Assembly: GCA_013694495.1 (NCBI GenBank)
Contig: JACDCH010000153.1
Location: 1-21,144, forward strand
From: Acidimicrobiia bacterium
GTDB lineage: Bacteria > Actinomycetota > Acidimicrobiia > Acidimicrobiales > JACDCH01
Direction: 5' to 3'
DNA length: 21,144 bases
The notes beneath the pieces were generated by a model. That model was not told where the DNA came from and made no database searches. It worked only from the letters and a program-made list of their open reading frames with translations. Position numbers and translations under genes: made by a program. Every line of letters starts with the position of its first letter. Position 1 is the stretch's first letter. This document shows positions 14,489-21,144 of this stretch, one piece after another.

Positions 14489-15997
14489 ATGGGTCTCCCG
14501 TTCGGTCGGTTGTCGCTGGCGGTCAAGGGCGACGTCACGCTCGGCCACGTCCTCGAGCGGCTGGCGGCCCACAAGGGCGACCGCCCGCTGGTCGAGGAGG
14601 CCGACGGTGGCCTCTGCCTGACCTACGCGCAGGCCGCCAAGCGGGTCCGGCGCTGGGGCGGGGGGATCGCCGCCCGGGTCGAGCCCGGCGAGCGGGTCGT
14701 CGTCGCCACGCCGAACGGCTACGAGATGCTCCTCCTCTGCCTGGCCGCCAGCCGGGCCGGCGCGATCCCGGTGCCGTTGAACCCCGCGCTCACCGCGTCG
14801 GAGATCGACCACGTCATCGCCGACAGCGACGCCCGGCTCGTGGTGCGGGCCGCGGCCGAGGTCGACGGCGCCGAACCGCTCTCCGCCCCGGTCCCGGTGG
14901 ACCCGGGGGCCATCGCGGCGCTCTTCTACACGTCGGGCACGACCGGCTCGCCCAAGGGCGTCGAGCTCAGCCACCATGCCCTCGTCGGGTCGATGGTGCG
15001 TGGCGCGGCGCTGCCGCCGGTGCTCACCGGCCGGCTGGAGGCGGTGCTGGCCCTGCCGACTGCGCACATCATGGGCTTCGCCGCCCTGCTCGGCATGGCC
15101 TGCGCCGGGATCCCCGTGTACCTGCTCCCGAAGTTCAACCCGGTGCGCGTGCTCGACGCCATCGAGGAGCGGCGGGCCCAGGTGTTCATCGGCGTCCCCG
15201 CCATGTTCCGGATGCTGCTCGAGGCCGGCGCCGAGGATCGGGACCTCCGGTGCGTGCGGGTGTGGGCCACGGGCGCCGACGCCATGCCTTCGGAGCTCGC
15301 GGCGCGGTTCAAGAAGATGGGGGCCACCGCTTCGCTGCCGTTCGTCGGCTCGGTCGGCCAAGCGACGTTCGTCGAGGGCTACGGCATGGTCGAGCTCGGC
15401 GGCGGCGCGGCGGCCAAGATCAGCCCCCCGTTCCTCGGCGTCGGGCTCGGCGCCGATGCGTTCGGCTTCCCCCTGCCGGGCTACTCGTTCCGCGTCCTCG
15501 ACCCTGACACCGGCGAGCAGCTGGGCCCGGGCCAGAGCGGCGAGCTCCTCATCAAGGGCCCGGGCGTGACGTCGGGCTACTGGGGCGACGCCGACGCCAC
15601 TGCCGCCACCGTCGATGACGGTTGGCTGCGCACCGGCGACCTCGCCCGGCTCGGTCCGTTCGGCACCGTGCTCTTCGAGGGCCGGGCCAAGGACGTCATC
15701 AAGGTGGGCGGCTACTCGGTCTACGCGCTGGAGGTCGAGAAGGCCATCGAGCAGCACCCCGACGTCCTCGAGGCCGCGGTGGTGCCGCTGCCCGACGCCA
15801 AGACCGGCGAGGTGCCCGGCGCGGTGCTGCGCCTGCGCGCGGGCGCGGCCCTCGACGAAGAAGAGATGACGGCGTTCGCCAAGGACCGCCTGGCCGACTA
15901 CAAGGTGCCCCGGCGGTGGCTGGCCGTCGACGAGCTCCCGCGGACCGGCACCGACAAGGTGAAGCGACGCGACTTGGTCACTCTCTTCGACGACTGA
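14489..15997 (+). CDS. AMP-dependent acyl-CoA synthetase/ligase
   Basis: The 502-residue class I adenylate-forming enzyme activates a carboxylic acid with ATP and transfers it to CoA. Motifs in order: FYTSGTTGSPKGVELSH (A3, from residue 146), VEGYGMVELGGG (A5, 295-306), GWLRTGDLARLG (A7), GRAKDVIKVGGYSVYALEVE (A8) and LPRTGTDKVKRRDL with the catalytic Lys (A10). A5 reads YGMVE where most members have YGMTE or YGSTE. The stretch after A5 is also longer than usual (SPPFLGVGLGADAFGFPLPG). These features suggest a distinct fatty-acid or aryl-acid subfamily; the substrate cannot be fixed from the sequence. Start ATG 14489 follows a -10-like box. It is flanked on both sides by copies of one structured repeat. 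Confidence 0.9.
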   Translation: MGLPFGRLSLAVKGDVTLGHVLERLAAHKGDRPLVEEADGGLCLTYAQAAKRVRRWGGGIAARVEPGERVVVATPNGYEMLLLCLAASRAGAIPVPLNPALTASEIDHVIADSDARLVVRAAAEVDGAEPLSAPVPVDPGAIAALFYTSGTTGSPKGVELSHHALVGSMVRGAALPPVLTGRLEAVLALPTAHIMGFAALLGMACAGIPVYLLPKFNPVRVLDAIEERRAQVFIGVPAMFRMLLEAGAEDRDLRCVRVWATGADAMPSELAARFKKMGATASLPFVGSVGQATFVEGYGMVELGGGAAAKISPPFLGVGLGADAFGFPLPGYSFRVLDPDTGEQLGPGQSGELLIKGPGVTSGYWGDADATAATVDDGWLRTGDLARLGPFGTVLFEGRAKDVIKVGGYSVYALEVEKAIEQHPDVLEAAVVPLPDAKTGEVPGAVLRLRAGAALDEEEMTAFAKDRLADYKVPRRWLAVDELPRTGTDKVKRRDLVTLFDD

Positions 15998-16115
15998 GAT
16001 GAAGGGGTCCGGACCGCCCCGGCGAAGCCCCTCGCCGGACCCCGGAATCGAATCGAGACGCAGGAAGGACCTGCGGCCCCATGATCGTCGGCGCCAATCC
16101 ATCCGCAGGTCCTGA
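15993..16115 (+). ncRNA. Candidate structured 3' element, copy D
   Basis: It begins actgagatgaaggg with the ligase stop codon. Stem 1 is perfect: ggggtccgg (16004-16012) with ccggacccc (16035-16043). Stem 2 is perfect: aggacctgcgg (16066-16076) with ccgcaggtcct (16103-16113). The single-stranded core gaatcgaatcgagacgcagg matches copy C. Compared with copy C, one stem-1 pair changes T-A to G-C, which keeps pairing. Together with the reversed 180-bp repeat it occupies the whole 308-base gap 15998-16305, which holds no gene. Confidence 0.6.
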
Positions 16116-16117
16116 GC

Positions 16118-16297
16118 CTTCGCCGTCACTCGCTTCGCTCCTTTCCGGCGAGTTGGGTGCCCTCGCTCCGCTCGGTCGTTGCGGTCCTCGGCCGACTTCG
16201 TCGCCCTGCGGCCGATGTCTGGGGGCTCTGCCCCCAGACCCCCAGCGCCTCCGGCGGTCGACGGGCGCGTCGCGACGCGGGGGTTCCGCCGCACGTC
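16118..16297 (-). repeat. Dispersed 180-bp 3'-end repeat, copy B (reverse of copy A)
   Basis: Its reverse complement aligns with 7457-7637 over the full length with one small gap. On the minus strand it starts 8 bases after the stop of the gene at 16306, matching the placement of copy A after guaA. The inner hairpin is perfect here: gtctgggggc (16217-16226), loop tct, gcccccagac (16230-16239). Confidence 0.85.
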
Positions 16298-16305
16298 CTG
16301 ACGAG

Positions 16306-16797
16306 TCAGCCGGCGGTCGTCGTGGTCGTCGGTTCCTCGGTCGTCGACGTGGTGATCGCACCCCCCGCGCCGATGAGGTCGATGATGAGGCGCCCCTCCT
16401 CGACCCGAGTCGGGTACTGGTCGAGGCCCTCGCCGGTGAAGGGGTAGGTCTCGCCGGTGCAGCTGTCGACCAGCTCGGTGGCCTCGGGCGAGAGCGGTTC
16501 GAAGGCGCAGCCACCGACCTGGGCGTCGTAGGCGACCCAGCCGTCGTCGTCGACGTCGCCCGTGTGGAAGACGCAGATCGGGCGGTTGCCGGTGGCGGGA
16601 TCGTTCAGGCACACGGGGACCGGGTCCTCGCGCTGCAGGCGGAGCAGCGTGGCCACCTCGAGGGTGTCGAAGTCCTCGCCGCCGCCGCTGCGGACGCTGT
16701 TGGCGGCGAGCACGACGGCGATCAACCCGGCGGCGAGCACCACGGCCGCGATGGCCACGAACAGCGTGCGGCGCGGGTCGGTTCGAGCGACGGGCAC
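16306..16797 (-). CDS. Single-pass membrane protein with Rieske-like domain lacking cluster ligands
   Basis: The 163-residue protein has a short Arg-containing N-terminus, one membrane segment at about 11-32 (TLFVAIAAVVLAAGLIAVVL) and an extracytoplasmic domain. The order DAQVGGC (91-97), then DSCTGETYPFTGEG (111-124) and YPTRVEEGRLIIDL echoes the CTHLGC ... CPCHGS.FD.TG pattern of Rieske proteins. The four Fe-S ligands would be replaced by Ala92, Val94, Asp111 and Thr114, while the two disulfide cysteines (97 and 113) are kept. Two further cysteines (63, 75) lie nearby, and the tail is Thr-rich. The GTG 16797 start has only a weak -10-like GATGCT 6 bases upstream. It is divergent from sucC. 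If the fold is right, it is not a redox protein; otherwise it is an unknown anchored domain. Confidence 0.55.
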   Translation of the reverse strand: MPVARTDPRRTLFVAIAAVVLAAGLIAVVLAANSVRSGGGEDFDTLEVATLLRLQREDPVPVCLNDPATGNRPICVFHTGDVDDDGWVAYDAQVGGCAFEPLSPEATELVDSCTGETYPFTGEGLDQYPTRVEEGRLIIDLIGAGGAITTSTTEEPTTTTTAG

Positions 16798-16845
16798 CCG
16801 TCCAGCATCGCCGACCGGGCTGCTGGGCGCCCCATCCCCCTCCGC

Positions 16846-16861
16846 TAGCTTCGCCCCTCCG
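16846..16861 (+). promoter_or_regulatory. sucC -10 box (TAGCTT)
   Basis: TAGCTT (16846-16851) lies 10 bases before ATG 16862. The spacer cgcccctccg contains no ribosome site, which suggests a leaderless or near-leaderless sucCD transcript. Confidence 0.5.
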
Positions 16862-18016
16862 ATGAACCTCTACGAGTACCAGGGCAAGCAGTTCTTCGCC
16901 CGCTACGGCATCCCGGTCTCGGCCGGCGAGGCGGTCACCACCGTCGACGACGCCATCGCGGCCGCCGACCGGGTGGGCTACCCGGTCGTCGTGAAGGCCC
17001 AGGTCCAGGTGGGAGGGCGGGGCAAGGCCGGCGGCATCAAGCTCGCCAACGACGCCGACGAGACGCGCCACCACGCCACGGCGATCCTCGGCATGGACAT
17101 CAAGGGCCACACCGTCGAGATCGTGTGGATCGAGCACGCCTCCGACATCGCCGAGGAGTACTACGCCTCCTTCACCCTCGACCGGGCGGCCAAGAAGCAC
17201 CTCGGGATGCTGTCGGCCCAGGGCGGCGTCGACATCGAGGGCGTCGCCGCCACCGACCCCGACGCCATCGCCAAGATATGGGTCGATCCCGTCGATGGCC
17301 TCACCGAGGACGCGGCCCGGGCGTGGGTCGAGGCGGCGAAGCTCAACCCGAAGGCCACCGACGGCGCGGTCGACCTCCTGCTGAAGCTCTACACGGCCTA
17401 CGTCGAGGGCGACGCCGACCTCTGCGAGGTCAACCCGCTGATCCTCACGCCGGACGGCAAGGTCCACGCCCTCGACGCCAAGGTCACCCTCGACGGCAAC
17501 AGCGAGTTCCGCCACCCCGACTACGAGCAGTACGACGCCACCCAGGTGCGCGACGACCGCGAGGAGGAGGCCCACGCCAAGGGGCTCCAGTACGTCGGGC
17601 TCGAAGGCAGCGTCGGCGTGATCGCCAACGGTGCCGGTCTCGCCATGAGTACCGTCGACATCGTCAACCAGGTCGGGGGCAAGCCGGCCAACTTCCTCGA
17701 CATCGGCGGCGGCGCCAACGCCGACGTGATGGCGGGCGCCCTCGAGGTCATCAACCACGACCCCGACGTGAAGGCGATCTTCATCAACATCTTCGGTGGC
17801 ATCACGAAGGGTGACGAGGTGGCCAACGGCATCATCACCGCCCTCGGCCGGGTGCAGATCGACAACCCGATCGTGATCCGCCTCGACGGCACGAACGCCG
17901 ACGAGGGCCGGGCCATCCTCGAACCCCACCTGTCCGACAAGCTGCAGATGAAGCCGACGATGGTCGAGGCGGCCGAGGCCGTCGTCGCCCTCGCGACGCA
18001 GGAGGCCGCTCAGTGA
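16862..18016 (+). CDS. sucC: Succinyl-CoA synthetase (ADP-forming) beta subunit
   Basis: This is the nucleotide-binding and succinate-binding subunit of the TCA-cycle ligase that interconverts succinyl-CoA and succinate with substrate-level phosphorylation. The 384-residue protein starts MNLYEYQGKQFFARYGIPV, the normal N-terminus. It has the ATP-grasp loop VVVKAQVQVGGRGKAGGIKL, the metal-site region LCEVNPLILTPDGKVHALDA and the C-terminal ligase part NGAGLAMSTVDIVN, FLDIGGGANADV and FINIFGGITKGDEVANGI. ATG 16862 is fixed by the conserved start and the TAGCTT box. It overlaps sucD by GTGA, giving coupled translation of an equimolar complex. Confidence 0.97.
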   Translation: MNLYEYQGKQFFARYGIPVSAGEAVTTVDDAIAAADRVGYPVVVKAQVQVGGRGKAGGIKLANDADETRHHATAILGMDIKGHTVEIVWIEHASDIAEEYYASFTLDRAAKKHLGMLSAQGGVDIEGVAATDPDAIAKIWVDPVDGLTEDAARAWVEAAKLNPKATDGAVDLLLKLYTAYVEGDADLCEVNPLILTPDGKVHALDAKVTLDGNSEFRHPDYEQYDATQVRDDREEEAHAKGLQYVGLEGSVGVIANGAGLAMSTVDIVNQVGGKPANFLDIGGGANADVMAGALEVINHDPDVKAIFINIFGGITKGDEVANGIITALGRVQIDNPIVIRLDGTNADEGRAILEPHLSDKLQMKPTMVEAAEAVVALATQEAAQ

Positions 18017-18921
18017 GCATCTTCGTCGACAAGGACACCAAGGTCGTCTACCAGGGCCTCACCGGTAGCCAGGGGCGCTTCTACGGCCTCCTCAACCAGT
18101 CGTACGGCACCCAGGTCGTGGCCGGCACGAACCCGAAGAAGGCCGGCACCGACGTCGAGGGCATCCCGGTGTACGCCACCGTGGCCGACGCCGTCGCCGC
18201 CACCGGCGCGACCGTGTCGTGCATCTTCATCCCCGCTCCCGGCGTGCGCGACGCGGTGATGGAGGCGGGCGAAGGCGGCGTCGAGCTCATCGTCGCCATC
18301 ACCGAGGGCGTGCCCGCCCACGACGAGGCCTGGTTCTTCAACAAGCTCAAGCGGGACTTCCCGCAGGTGCAGCTGCTCGGCCCGAACTGCCCCGGGATCA
18401 TCAGCCCCGGGCAGTGCAACATCGGCATCACCGCCGGCCACATCGCCAAGGCCCCGGTGGACGGTGAGCCCGCGGTCGGCATCGTGAGCCGCTCGGGCAC
18501 GCTCACCTACCAGGCGCTGCACGAGCTGAAGCTCAACGACATCGGCGTCACCACCTGCGTCGGCATCGGCGGCGACCCCGTCCCCGGCACCACGTTCATC
18601 GACTGCCTCGAGCGCTTCGAGGCCGACCCCGACACGCACGCGGTGATGATGATCGGTGAGATCGGCGGCTCGGCCGAGGAAGAGGCCGCCGAGTTCATCA
18701 AGACGAAGATGACGAAGCCGGTCGCGTCCTACATCGCGGGCGTGACCGCTCCTCCCGGCAAGAAGATGGGCCACGCCGGCGCCATCGTGTCGGGCGGCAA
18801 GGGCACCGCGGCGGCGAAGATGGACGCGCTGCGCGACGCCGGCGCCCGGGTCGGCCAGAACCCGACCGAGGCGGGCCAGCTCATGGTCGAGATCGTCAAG
18901 GAGCTGGCCGAGAAGCGATGA
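18013..18921 (+). CDS. sucD: Succinyl-CoA synthetase alpha subunit
   Basis: This is the CoA-binding subunit that carries the phosphohistidine intermediate. The 302-residue protein has the N-terminal CoA fold VYQGLTGSQGRFYGLLNQSY, LLGPNCPGIISPGQCNIGI, SRSGTLTYQALHEL, VGIGGDPVPGTTFIDCLE, IGEIGGSAEEEAAEFI and the active-site loop GHAGAIVSGGKGTA with His254. Length and motifs are normal. GTG 18013 overlaps the sucC stop (GTGA). Its own stop overlaps the ATG of the amidase gene (ATGA), so three genes form one tight unit. Confidence 0.97.
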   Translation: MSIFVDKDTKVVYQGLTGSQGRFYGLLNQSYGTQVVAGTNPKKAGTDVEGIPVYATVADAVAATGATVSCIFIPAPGVRDAVMEAGEGGVELIVAITEGVPAHDEAWFFNKLKRDFPQVQLLGPNCPGIISPGQCNIGITAGHIAKAPVDGEPAVGIVSRSGTLTYQALHELKLNDIGVTTCVGIGGDPVPGTTFIDCLERFEADPDTHAVMMIGEIGGSAEEEAAEFIKTKMTKPVASYIAGVTAPPGKKMGHAGAIVSGGKGTAAAKMDALRDAGARVGQNPTEAGQLMVEIVKELAEKR

Positions 18922-19979
18922 CCCGTCGGGTCGGCGGCCTGCTGGCGCTGGCGCTGACCGTGCTGGCGGCGGCGGTGGGTGCGTCGATCGGCGGCGGCGC
19001 CGACGACGACACCCCGGCAGCCTCGGTCACCACCACGACGGAAGCAGCGGCGGCCACCACGGCGGCGCCGACCACGACCGCTCCGCCGTCGACCACGACG
19101 ACGACCACCCCGCCGCCCACCCTCCCCGCCTCGCCGTGGCCGGCGCTGGTGCCGGGGCCGGCCCGGGCCGTGGTCACGCCGACCGGGCTCGTGCTGCCCG
19201 TGGTTGCGGACAGGGGGGACGGCACGTACGACGTCCAGACCCCGTGCGCGGTGGCGGGGGTGGCGACCGGCACGCCGTTGAGCGGAGCCCACGTCGTGCT
19301 CGACCCGGGCCACGGCGGCAGCGAGCCCGGCGCGGTGGGCCCGAACGGCCTGCGGGAGAAGGACGTCAACCTCGCCGTCGCCCAACGGTTGGCCACCGCG
19401 CTGCGGGCCCAGGGCGCCGTGGTCGTGCTCACCCGCGACCTGGACGTGCGCATGACGCTGTCGACCCGCGGCCTGCTGGGCACGACGCTCGCCCCGCTGG
19501 CGTTCGTGTCGATCCACCACAACGCCGACCCCGACGGTCCGTCCGGCGGGCCGGGCACGGAGGTGTACTTCCAGGTCGCCTCCGAGCCGTCACGACGCCT
19601 CGCCGGCCTCATGGTGGAGGAGGTGCGGGCTGCGCTGGCACCGTTCGGGGTGGCGTGGACGAGCGACGCGCAGAACGGCGCCCGGGCCCGGATCCGGGCC
19701 GACGACGGCACCGACTTCTACGGCATCCTGCGGCGCACGGCGGGCGTGGCGGCCGTGCTCAGCGAAGCGGCGTACCTGTCGAACCCGCCTGAGGCCGACC
19801 TCCTGGCCCGGCCCGAGGTGCAGGACGCCGAAGCCGGCGCCATGGCGCGGGCCTTCGACCGCTGGCTGCGGGGCGAGGAAGCGGGCGCCGCGGCGTTCGA
19901 CCCGAACCCGCCGTCGCCGGTCCCGTCCGGCGGTCCGGGGGGCGGGTCCGGCGGCTGCGTCGACCCGCCCCTGGCCTAG
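18918..19979 (+). CDS. Exported N-acetylmuramoyl-L-alanine amidase (Amidase_3)
   Basis: This zinc amidase cleaves the bond between MurNAc and L-Ala in peptidoglycan. The 353-residue protein has an N-terminal signal or anchor (RRVGGLLALALTVLAAAVGA), a Thr/Pro-rich linker (about 37-70), a small lead domain and the Amidase_3 domain from residue 124. The Zn ligands and catalytic Glu are in place: VVLDPGHGG (His132), LREKDVNLAVAQ (Glu147), FVSIHHNAD (His200) and LSEAAYLSNPPEA (Glu283). The tail is Pro/Gly-rich and ends after a lone Cys. It probably acts outside the membrane in wall turnover or division. Its ATG overlaps the sucD stop, an odd partnership for a cell-wall enzyme and probably only tight packing. 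Its TAG shares bases with the stop of the opposite gene. Confidence 0.93.
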   Translation: MTRRVGGLLALALTVLAAAVGASIGGGADDDTPAASVTTTTEAAAATTAAPTTTAPPSTTTTTTPPPTLPASPWPALVPGPARAVVTPTGLVLPVVADRGDGTYDVQTPCAVAGVATGTPLSGAHVVLDPGHGGSEPGAVGPNGLREKDVNLAVAQRLATALRAQGAVVVLTRDLDVRMTLSTRGLLGTTLAPLAFVSIHHNADPDGPSGGPGTEVYFQVASEPSRRLAGLMVEEVRAALAPFGVAWTSDAQNGARARIRADDGTDFYGILRRTAGVAAVLSEAAYLSNPPEADLLARPEVQDAEAGAMARAFDRWLRGEEAGAAAFDPNPPSPVPSGGPGGGSGGCVDPPLA

Positions 19980-21073
19980 AACTCGATCGGCGCGGACGGC
20001 GCGGTCGGGGACACAGGCGACAGCGGGCCGATGGTCGATGCGACCGGCGTGAGCTCGTCGGGCTCGTCGACGGCGCGGCGGAGGGCCTCGGCACCGGCGA
20101 CGACGGCGGCGCCCACGACGATGAGTCCGAGGCCGGCCGGGGTCGGCTCGTCCAGCAGGTCGAACACGATGACCAGCGCGCCGGCTGCTGCCCCGGCCGC
20201 GCCCGCCCAGGTGGTGGCGCGGCGGCCCACCGTCGCGCCGTGGGCCGCTACCGCCAGCCCGACGACGATCGCCAGCACGCCGGTGCCGACGGCCTGCAGG
20301 TCCGATGACAGCGCGAACACGCCGAGGGGGAGGATGACCAGCGCGGCGAACGTGAGCGGCGTGGCCGCTCCCGGCCAGCCGCTGCGGTCCCAGCTGCGGG
20401 CCAGGAGGAGGTAGCCGAGGCCGAACAGGAGCGAGAGAACGCCGATCGTCGCCGGGTCGGGGGTGTCGAGGAACGGGTCGCCACCGGCGCCGTCGAAGTC
20501 GTCGCCGCCGAACGAGGCCCCGATGCCGGAGACGAACAGGAAGGGCGACGTGAACACGCCCTCGACGAGCTCGAGCAGCGTGGCCCACAGCCCGATGGCC
20601 GCCGCGCCGAGGAAGAACGGGCGGCCGCGGGCGGGACCGACCAGCCAGAGCCCGAGCCACGCCGCGGTGGACACGACGAGGATGATCTCGGTGCTGTAGG
20701 GCGGAAACGAGAGCTCGTCGAACGTGAGGAAGAAGAGCAGGGGCGGCACGCCGAGGGCGGCCGCCAGCGCGCCGGCGCTGGCGAGCGGGCCCTCCTTCTG
20801 CTTGGCGAGGAGGGCGATGCCGCCCGCCACGACCGCGGCCGAGAGCACGATGCCGGGGAGCTGGCTACCGCTGCCGCCGTCGTCGCCGACGAGGTTGTCG
20901 CCGCCCAGGATGACGACCCCGAGCACAATCAGGGCGCAGCCGGCGGCGGCCAACGCGATGGCCAGGCGGGGTTGGGCCCGCAGGCGGACCCGGACGCCGA
21001 TCGCCTCGATGCGCCGGATGGCCGGCTGCGTCGGCGGCGGTCCCCCGACGGGCTGCTCCTCGAAGGGCTGCAT
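19976..21073 (-). CDS. Polytopic membrane protein of unknown function
   Basis: The 365-residue protein has a Pro-rich cytoplasmic N-terminus (MQPFEEQPVGGPPPTQPAIRR) and about nine or ten hydrophobic helices, for example LAIALAAAGCALIVLGVVIL, IVLSAAVVAGGIALLA, TEIILVVSTAAWLGLWLV, PLTFAALVILPLGVFAL and GLGLIVVGAAVVAGAEAL. A long non-helical loop rich in Gly and Asp (ASFGGDDFDGAGGDPFLD, about 185-205) lies between the halves. The C-terminus is Pro/Ser-rich. No catalytic or transporter signature is seen. ATG 21073 is supported by TACCCT ending 6 bases upstream. It converges on the amidase gene, and the two stop codons overlap within CTAG. Confidence 0.8.
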   Translation of the reverse strand: MQPFEEQPVGGPPPTQPAIRRIEAIGVRVRLRAQPRLAIALAAAGCALIVLGVVILGGDNLVGDDGGSGSQLPGIVLSAAVVAGGIALLAKQKEGPLASAGALAAALGVPPLLFFLTFDELSFPPYSTEIILVVSTAAWLGLWLVGPARGRPFFLGAAAIGLWATLLELVEGVFTSPFLFVSGIGASFGGDDFDGAGGDPFLDTPDPATIGVLSLLFGLGYLLLARSWDRSGWPGAATPLTFAALVILPLGVFALSSDLQAVGTGVLAIVVGLAVAAHGATVGRRATTWAGAAGAAAGALVIVFDLLDEPTPAGLGLIVVGAAVVAGAEALRRAVDEPDELTPVASTIGPLSPVSPTAPSAPIEF

Positions 21074-21085
21074 GGGCCAAGGGTA
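21074..21085 (-). promoter_or_regulatory. -10 box (TACCCT) for the membrane protein
   Basis: On the minus strand TACCCT (21085-21080) is followed by six bases and ATG 21073. It fits the leaderless pattern seen across the window. Confidence 0.45.
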
Positions 21086-21120
21086 GGTCTGCGGTCACGC
21101 CTCGGTGTGGGACGCGGACC

Positions 21121-21144
21121 GGCCCGCAGCGGGAGCTGCGGGCC
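21121..21144. terminator. Perfect 10-bp hairpin at the window edge
   Basis: ggcccgcagc, loop ggga, gctgcgggcc. The loop is a GNRA tetraloop in plus-sense RNA. It may end a gene lying beyond the window on the minus side or be part of a larger element cut by the edge; its owner cannot be told. Confidence 0.45.

Noticed and set aside
7457..16297. The inverted 180-bp copies as ends of a composite transposon about 8.8 kb long
   Set aside because: There is no transposase or recombinase between them, the content is housekeeping (including pcrA), and no target-site duplication is visible. Each copy fits its own gene's 3' end better.
14264..17929. A 1221-residue minus-strand open frame
   Set aside because: It is a shadow of the ligase, sucC and intergenic repeats on the plus strand. 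Its sequence is low-complexity Arg/Gly/Asp, while the plus frames carry clear motifs.

Overview
This is a window of very high-GC chromosomal DNA. The organism is most likely an actinobacterium, probably from or near the class Acidimicrobiia. Three things point that way: a GuaB3-type IMP dehydrogenase relative, an F420-type luciferase-like oxidoreductase and a DUF1206 membrane protein; Thr-rich TTTTT linkers in exported proteins; and TAnnnT boxes a few bases before start codons with no Shine-Dalgarno sequence (leaderless style). I see no rRNA, tRNA, transposase, phage gene or CRISPR array. The gene content is mostly housekeeping.

Layout. 1-2193 (+): the end of a membrane-anchored Thr-rich protein, an epoxide-hydrolase/dehalogenase-like alpha/beta hydrolase split by an apparent one-base deletion, and a small unknown protein. 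2274-7445: a GMP-synthesis block with guaB (-), a DUF1206 membrane protein (-), then divergently a GuaB3-family protein and guaA (+), overlapping by ATGA. 7641-10759: two divergent pairs, PadR regulator/lipoprotein and LLM oxidoreductase/dienelactone hydrolase. 10770-14307: a degenerate amino-acid-dehydrogenase-like protein (-), divergent pcrA (+) and a coupled VOC protein. 14489-16797: an acyl-CoA ligase (+) and a small anchored Rieske-like protein without cluster ligands (-). 16862-19979: sucC, sucD and a cell-wall amidase, overlapping as one operon. 19976-21073 (-): a polytopic membrane protein whose stop codon overlaps that of the amidase.

The most unusual content lies between genes. A 180-bp repeat occurs twice in opposite orientations (7457-7637 and 16118-16297). 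Each copy starts within about 12 bp of a stop codon, in the same sense as that gene. A conserved hairpin in it is kept by G-U pairs in the sense RNA. A second repeat family (14303-14428 and 15993-16115) begins at the stop codon and folds into two stems, one with a compensatory base-pair change. A 61-bp-period tandem hairpin pair fills 8821-8933, and a short relative of the first repeat fills 2203-2263. Most convergent gene junctions with room for an element carry one of these. I read them as families of structured 3'-end elements (terminators, RNA-stability elements or mobile intergenic repeats) and found no exact match to a known named RNA. I see no defence or biosynthetic island; the pseudoenzyme-like proteins and these repeats are the best candidates for something undescribed.
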